Of a stretch of 64,000 nucleotides of DNA, positions 61,542-64,000 are shown in pieces; position 1 is the stretch's first letter; every line of letters starts with the position of its first letter. Source of the stretch: Moraxellaceae bacterium. GTDB lineage: Bacteria; Pseudomonadota; Gammaproteobacteria; Pseudomonadales; Moraxellaceae. Location of the stretch: the NCBI GenBank assembly GCA_030680295.1, contig JAUXVU010000018.1:613547-677546 (forward strand), given 5' to 3'. The notes beneath the pieces were generated by a model. It was not told the origin of the DNA, ran no database searches, and saw only the letters and a program-made list of their open reading frames with translations. The translations under genes and the position numbers were made by a program.

Positions 61542-62702
61542 TTATTCTTTCATACTATCTATGAAGGCAACTAAATTCGGAAAATCAGGGCCCTTCAATA
61601 TATCCAGCTCATTTGAAGTAGCCATTAATATGCTCTTTCTTGCCTTATTTAATCGCTTAAGCTGAGGAACAATCTGTGAATCCACTTTTAAGGCAAAATC
61701 ATACATATCCTTGAACTCTCTAGGTATTTTATACCCTTTATTGGAACTGGCAATAATAACATCTGCATCTCTTAGCTTTGCAATTACACTCGACCTAAGT
61801 ATTTGCTCTGAAATCTTCCCATAACCACTTTCGCGCAAATGACTCATAATGGCGTGTGTTGGCACGTAGTCTTTCGCATTATTCCAACGACTTTGGAAAA
61901 TAAGAAAGTCAAGTGTGCATAATTGCATTTTTATCTCGTCGTTGCGATTGTTTCTATTTTTATTTTGAAACCGCAATGCCTGATTAAATGCATATTCCAT
62001 GATTATTCTATCAAATTTATCTAGATGCGTATCAGCGTTCATTTTAGGCGAGAACTTAATAGGCCACTCATCAACACCAACTGACTTTAACTTAATTAGT
62101 TCAAGGTACTTTTCTCGTAATGCAACACCAGATTTGCCTTCATATATTTGAGCCAAGGTACCTGCTATAAAATCTGCTATTTGAATACCAACATAATCAC
62201 TACTTGAAACCAATTCAAACGTTGAATCAAAAAACAAATCTGAGACATGATTGTTTTCGACATATGCTTTCATTGATTTAGAAAATTTTTTATCGCCAGT
62301 CTCATCAGCCATAACTCGTATATCAGCGTAATGCTGAAACAGCGAACCATATACTTTTCCATTTAGGTTTTTTACAAATGACTTTTTGTATTGATACCCG
62401 CTATCTTTATTGATCTCGCGTTTGTCTACAGCTAATGCGTAAAACTTAAAGTCTAAAGACAATATGTCATCTAGGATTTTTATCCTTCTCTTATGACCAT
62501 CTTTTGCTCTTACCTTAGAGGACTTCATTTCACTATTTTGAAAATGCTTACATCTAACCTCTTCTGCTTTGACAACAAAGCTTTCATCTACTTTTTTATC
62601 AATAATAATTGCACACACGATAAAGTACGAAGACGCTCCTGCCTTCGCAGTATCCAAGTCGTGGTTTCCTGACTCATCTATGTATGCAATTTTTGAAATC
62701 AT
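61542..62702 (-). CDS. DUF3800 domain protein
   Basis: 386 residues. The start AYIDESGNHD (Asp9, Glu10) is the DUF3800 hallmark; VMADETGDKKF near residue 137 and GIQIADFIAGTL near 180 supply the other conserved acidic residues of a presumed RNase H-like fold. The C-terminal part, about 265-386, contains a winged-helix-like segment (THAIMSHLRESGYG, VIAKLRDADVII). DUF3800 proteins are common in defence islands and phages and are thought to be nucleases, but the activity is not established for this one. AGGA precedes the ATG. It is the first gene of the AT-rich cassette. Confidence 0.82.
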   Translation of the reverse strand: MISKIAYIDESGNHDLDTAKAGASSYFIVCAIIIDKKVDESFVVKAEEVRCKHFQNSEMKSSKVRAKDGHKRRIKILDDILSLDFKFYALAVDKREINKDSGYQYKKSFVKNLNGKVYGSLFQHYADIRVMADETGDKKFSKSMKAYVENNHVSDLFFDSTFELVSSSDYVGIQIADFIAGTLAQIYEGKSGVALREKYLELIKLKSVGVDEWPIKFSPKMNADTHLDKFDRIIMEYAFNQALRFQNKNRNNRNDEIKMQLCTLDFLIFQSRWNNAKDYVPTHAIMSHLRESGYGKISEQILRSSVIAKLRDADVIIASSNKGYKIPREFKDMYDFALKVDSQIVPQLKRLNKARKSILMATSNELDILKGPDFPNLVAFIDSMKE

Positions 62703-62972
62703 CTCTCAATCCTGATTTGAGACTTAAAGTCTGACTCAACGGCATTCGTCTTATATCACTCTGTCGTTAAATTCAAAGCATGACCTCCTATCAGCCCCAA
62801 AACTACTGTGTTATCAAAACGTTGGCAAACATCAAGTGATCTAGCAGCAGTAAAAGTGACAGGCGCCCGTTGAAGCCAAGAGATCAAGAAAATAAAGACG
62901 TGCAAAAACAATAGCTTGATGAAAGCCAGAAAAAGCGATGTGGATATAAAGAGAAGAACACTTAAAGAGAGG

Positions 62973-63048
62973 TGGGGTGGCCGATGGGACTCGAACCCAC
63001 GACAGCCGGAATCACAATCCGGGACTCTACCAACTGAGCTACGGCCAC
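62973..63048 (-). tRNA. tRNA-His (anticodon GTG)
   Basis: A cloverleaf with acceptor GTGGCCG/CGGCCAC, discriminator C and encoded CCA. The anticodon loop TTGTGAT gives GTG; the T arm carries GTTCGAGTC. The base before position 1 (63049) supplies the G-1 typical of tRNA-His. It is the last of three tRNAs in one transcript. Confidence 0.95.
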
Positions 63049-63073
63049 CACAAAGAACACTGCTAAATACGCA

Positions 63074-63150
63074 TGGTGCGCCCGGCAGGGCTCGAACCTG
63101 CGACCCTCGGCTTAGAAGGCCGATGCTCTATCCAGCTGAGCTACGAGCGC
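63074..63150 (-). tRNA. tRNA-Arg (anticodon TCT)
   Basis: 77 nt with encoded CCA. Acceptor GCGCTCG/CGGGCGC has one G-U pair; the anticodon loop CTTCTAA gives TCT, which reads AGA (and AGG by wobble). It lies 24 bp after tRNA-Pro and 25 bp before tRNA-His. Confidence 0.95.
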
Positions 63151-63174
63151 GGGTACTTGCCATGACCACTCAAG

Positions 63175-63251
63175 TGGTCGGGGTAGAGGGATTCGAACCC
63201 CCGACATCCTGCTCCCAAAGCAGGCGCGCTACCGGACTGCGCTATACCCCG
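63175..63251 (-). tRNA. tRNA-Pro (anticodon TGG)
   Basis: 77 nt with encoded CCA. Acceptor CGGGGTA/TACCCCG, anticodon loop TTTGGGA with TGG, T arm GTTCGAATC. It is the first gene of the three-tRNA transcript and divergent from folD; the 200-bp gap to folD shows no other feature. Confidence 0.95.
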
Positions 63252-63451
63252 TCTTGAACAATCACTGCCTAAGCAGCTCGCTTGTTAGCGAGGTGCGCAT
63301 AATAGTAGGCGCATGTGAGTGCGTCAACAACATAGTGCATATTGCCGCAATCAAACGCTTAAAGTTTCAACGTATGACGCAGATTCACTGACATAAGCTG
63401 GCCTTCATGCGAAAATGCGCCCTGCAAATTAGCTCAAATCTTGGAGTTCGC

Positions 63452-64000
63452 ATGTCCGCTCTGCTGCTAGATGGTAAGGCCCTGTCACAACATATTGAAT
63501 CTGACTTAAGCCAACGTGTGGCGGCCATCAAGTCGGCTAGTGGCAGAACACCTATTTTGGCAACCATTTTAGTTGGCGACGACCCCGCCTCGGCCACTTA
63601 CGTGACCATGAAGGGCAAAGCCTGCCAACGTGTGGGTATGGACTCCATCCGCTTAGAACTGCCATCCAGTACCACTACCGAGCAACTGCTGGCTGAAATC
63701 AACACGCTGAATCAAAACCCGGACGTGCACGGCATTTTGCTGCAGCACCCAGTGCCCGAACAAATTGATGAACGCGCCTGCTTTGACGCCATTGCCTTAA
63801 ATAAAGACGTAGACGGTGTGACCTGCTTAGGCTTTGGTCGCATGGCCATGGGTGAAGCCGCCTACGGCTCTGCCACCCCTGCTGGTATCATGACCCTGCT
63901 GCGCCACTATGGCATCCCACTCGCCGGCAAACACGCCGTGGTGGTGGGCCGCAGCGCCATATTGGGCAAGCCCATGGCCATGATGCTGTTAAATGCTGAC
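63452..64000 (+). CDS. folD: Methylenetetrahydrofolate dehydrogenase / cyclohydrolase FolD, 3' end outside window
   Basis: 183 codons are visible. The catalytic Lys lies in [23 protein letters not shown] is the variant of the usual LVQLPLP substrate loop found in a subset of FolD proteins; [17 protein letters not shown] and [10 protein letters not shown] follow, and [17 protein letters not shown] is the NADP-binding loop. The enzyme interconverts methylene-, methenyl- and formyl-tetrahydrofolate. GGAG precedes the ATG by 6 nt. The place next to the tRNAs is conserved in Pseudomonas relatives. Confidence 0.95.
   Translation, partial: MSALLLDGKALSQHIESDLSQRVAAIKSASGRTPILATILVGDDPASATYVTMKGKACQRVGMDSIRLELPSSTTTEQLLAEINTLNQNPDVHGILLQHPVPEQIDERACFDAIALNKDVDGVTCLGFGRMAMGEAAYGSATPAGIMTLLRHYGIPLAGKHAVVVGRSAILGKPMAMMLLNAD

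Noticed and set aside
59406..62702. Assignment of the helicase cassette to Gabija
   Set aside because: Gabija pairs a UvrD-like helicase with an OLD-family ATPase-TOPRIM nuclease; no such gene is present, and DUF3800 is unrelated.
58668..63048. Integrative element using tRNA-His as attachment site
   Set aside because: No integrase gene is present, and I found no second copy of the tRNA-His 3' end within the window.
62916..63257. Open frame of 113 codons on the plus strand across the tRNA cluster
   Set aside because: It is the antisense reading of the His, Arg and Pro tRNA genes, a well-known source of false protein entries; the cloverleaves explain the sequence.

Overview
The window looks like a chromosomal segment of a gammaproteobacterium related to Pseudomonas and the Oceanospirillum group. 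The evidence is gene order together with diagnostic genes: thrH, a four-cysteine CysH, cspD beside clpS/clpA, and the block folD - tRNAs - tig - clpP - clpX - lon - hupB - ppiD - fabI. Most of the window is housekeeping DNA with tightly packed operons and clear bidirectional terminators. I did not identify a genus.

Layout. 1-1.5 kb: an NAD(P)-binding protein (cut by the window edge), a small lytic transglycosylase and a Rieske protein. 1.6-5.1 kb: ppsA with its regulator ppsR divergent. 5.1-8.3 kb: clpA-clpS and cspD. 8.4-16.2 kb: icd, then a forward run rluE-mnmA-hflD-purB-roxA-pabB. 16.2-20.5 kb: thrH, cysH/cysB, a DAHP synthase, nfuA. 20.6-24.6 kb: metH and a small membrane protein. 24.6-28.3 kb: a reverse operon methyltransferase-rnhA-dnaQ-nudC-sohB. 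28.4-36.2 kb: gloB-mltD-yejABEF. 36.2-45.4 kb: fabI, then the protein quality-control block ppiD, hupB, lon, clpX, clpP, tig. 63-64 kb: tRNA-Pro/Arg/His and the start of folD.

Between tig (ends 45.4 kb) and the tRNA/folD cluster (62.97 kb) lies about 17 kb that interrupts an otherwise conserved neighbourhood and has the character of an accessory hotspot. It holds a ChrA-type transporter; a reverse cluster with cytochrome b561, cytochrome c', a protein with an internal repeat and a 46-residue Cys/His-rich secreted peptide; an OsmC-YcaO fusion; an iron-uptake cluster (TonB receptor behind a Fur-like box, FMN hydroxy-acid oxidase, PiuC); a YefM/YoeB-type toxin-antitoxin pair; a Dcm-like methyltransferase divergent from an MvaI/BcnI-type restriction enzyme; and a visibly AT-rich cassette with a DUF3800 protein, a UvrD-like helicase and an unknown protein.

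The most striking observation is in that hotspot. The toxin carries one in-frame TGA and the restriction enzyme one in-frame TAG, while the antitoxin and the methyltransferase are intact, so both potentially lethal halves look disarmed and both antidotes are kept. A 29-bp imperfect palindrome sits between the methyltransferase (which has an N-terminal helix-turn-helix) and the nuclease and may be its operator. The AT-rich DUF3800/helicase/unknown cassette is the best candidate here for an undescribed defence-type system, although nothing in the sequence proves that role.
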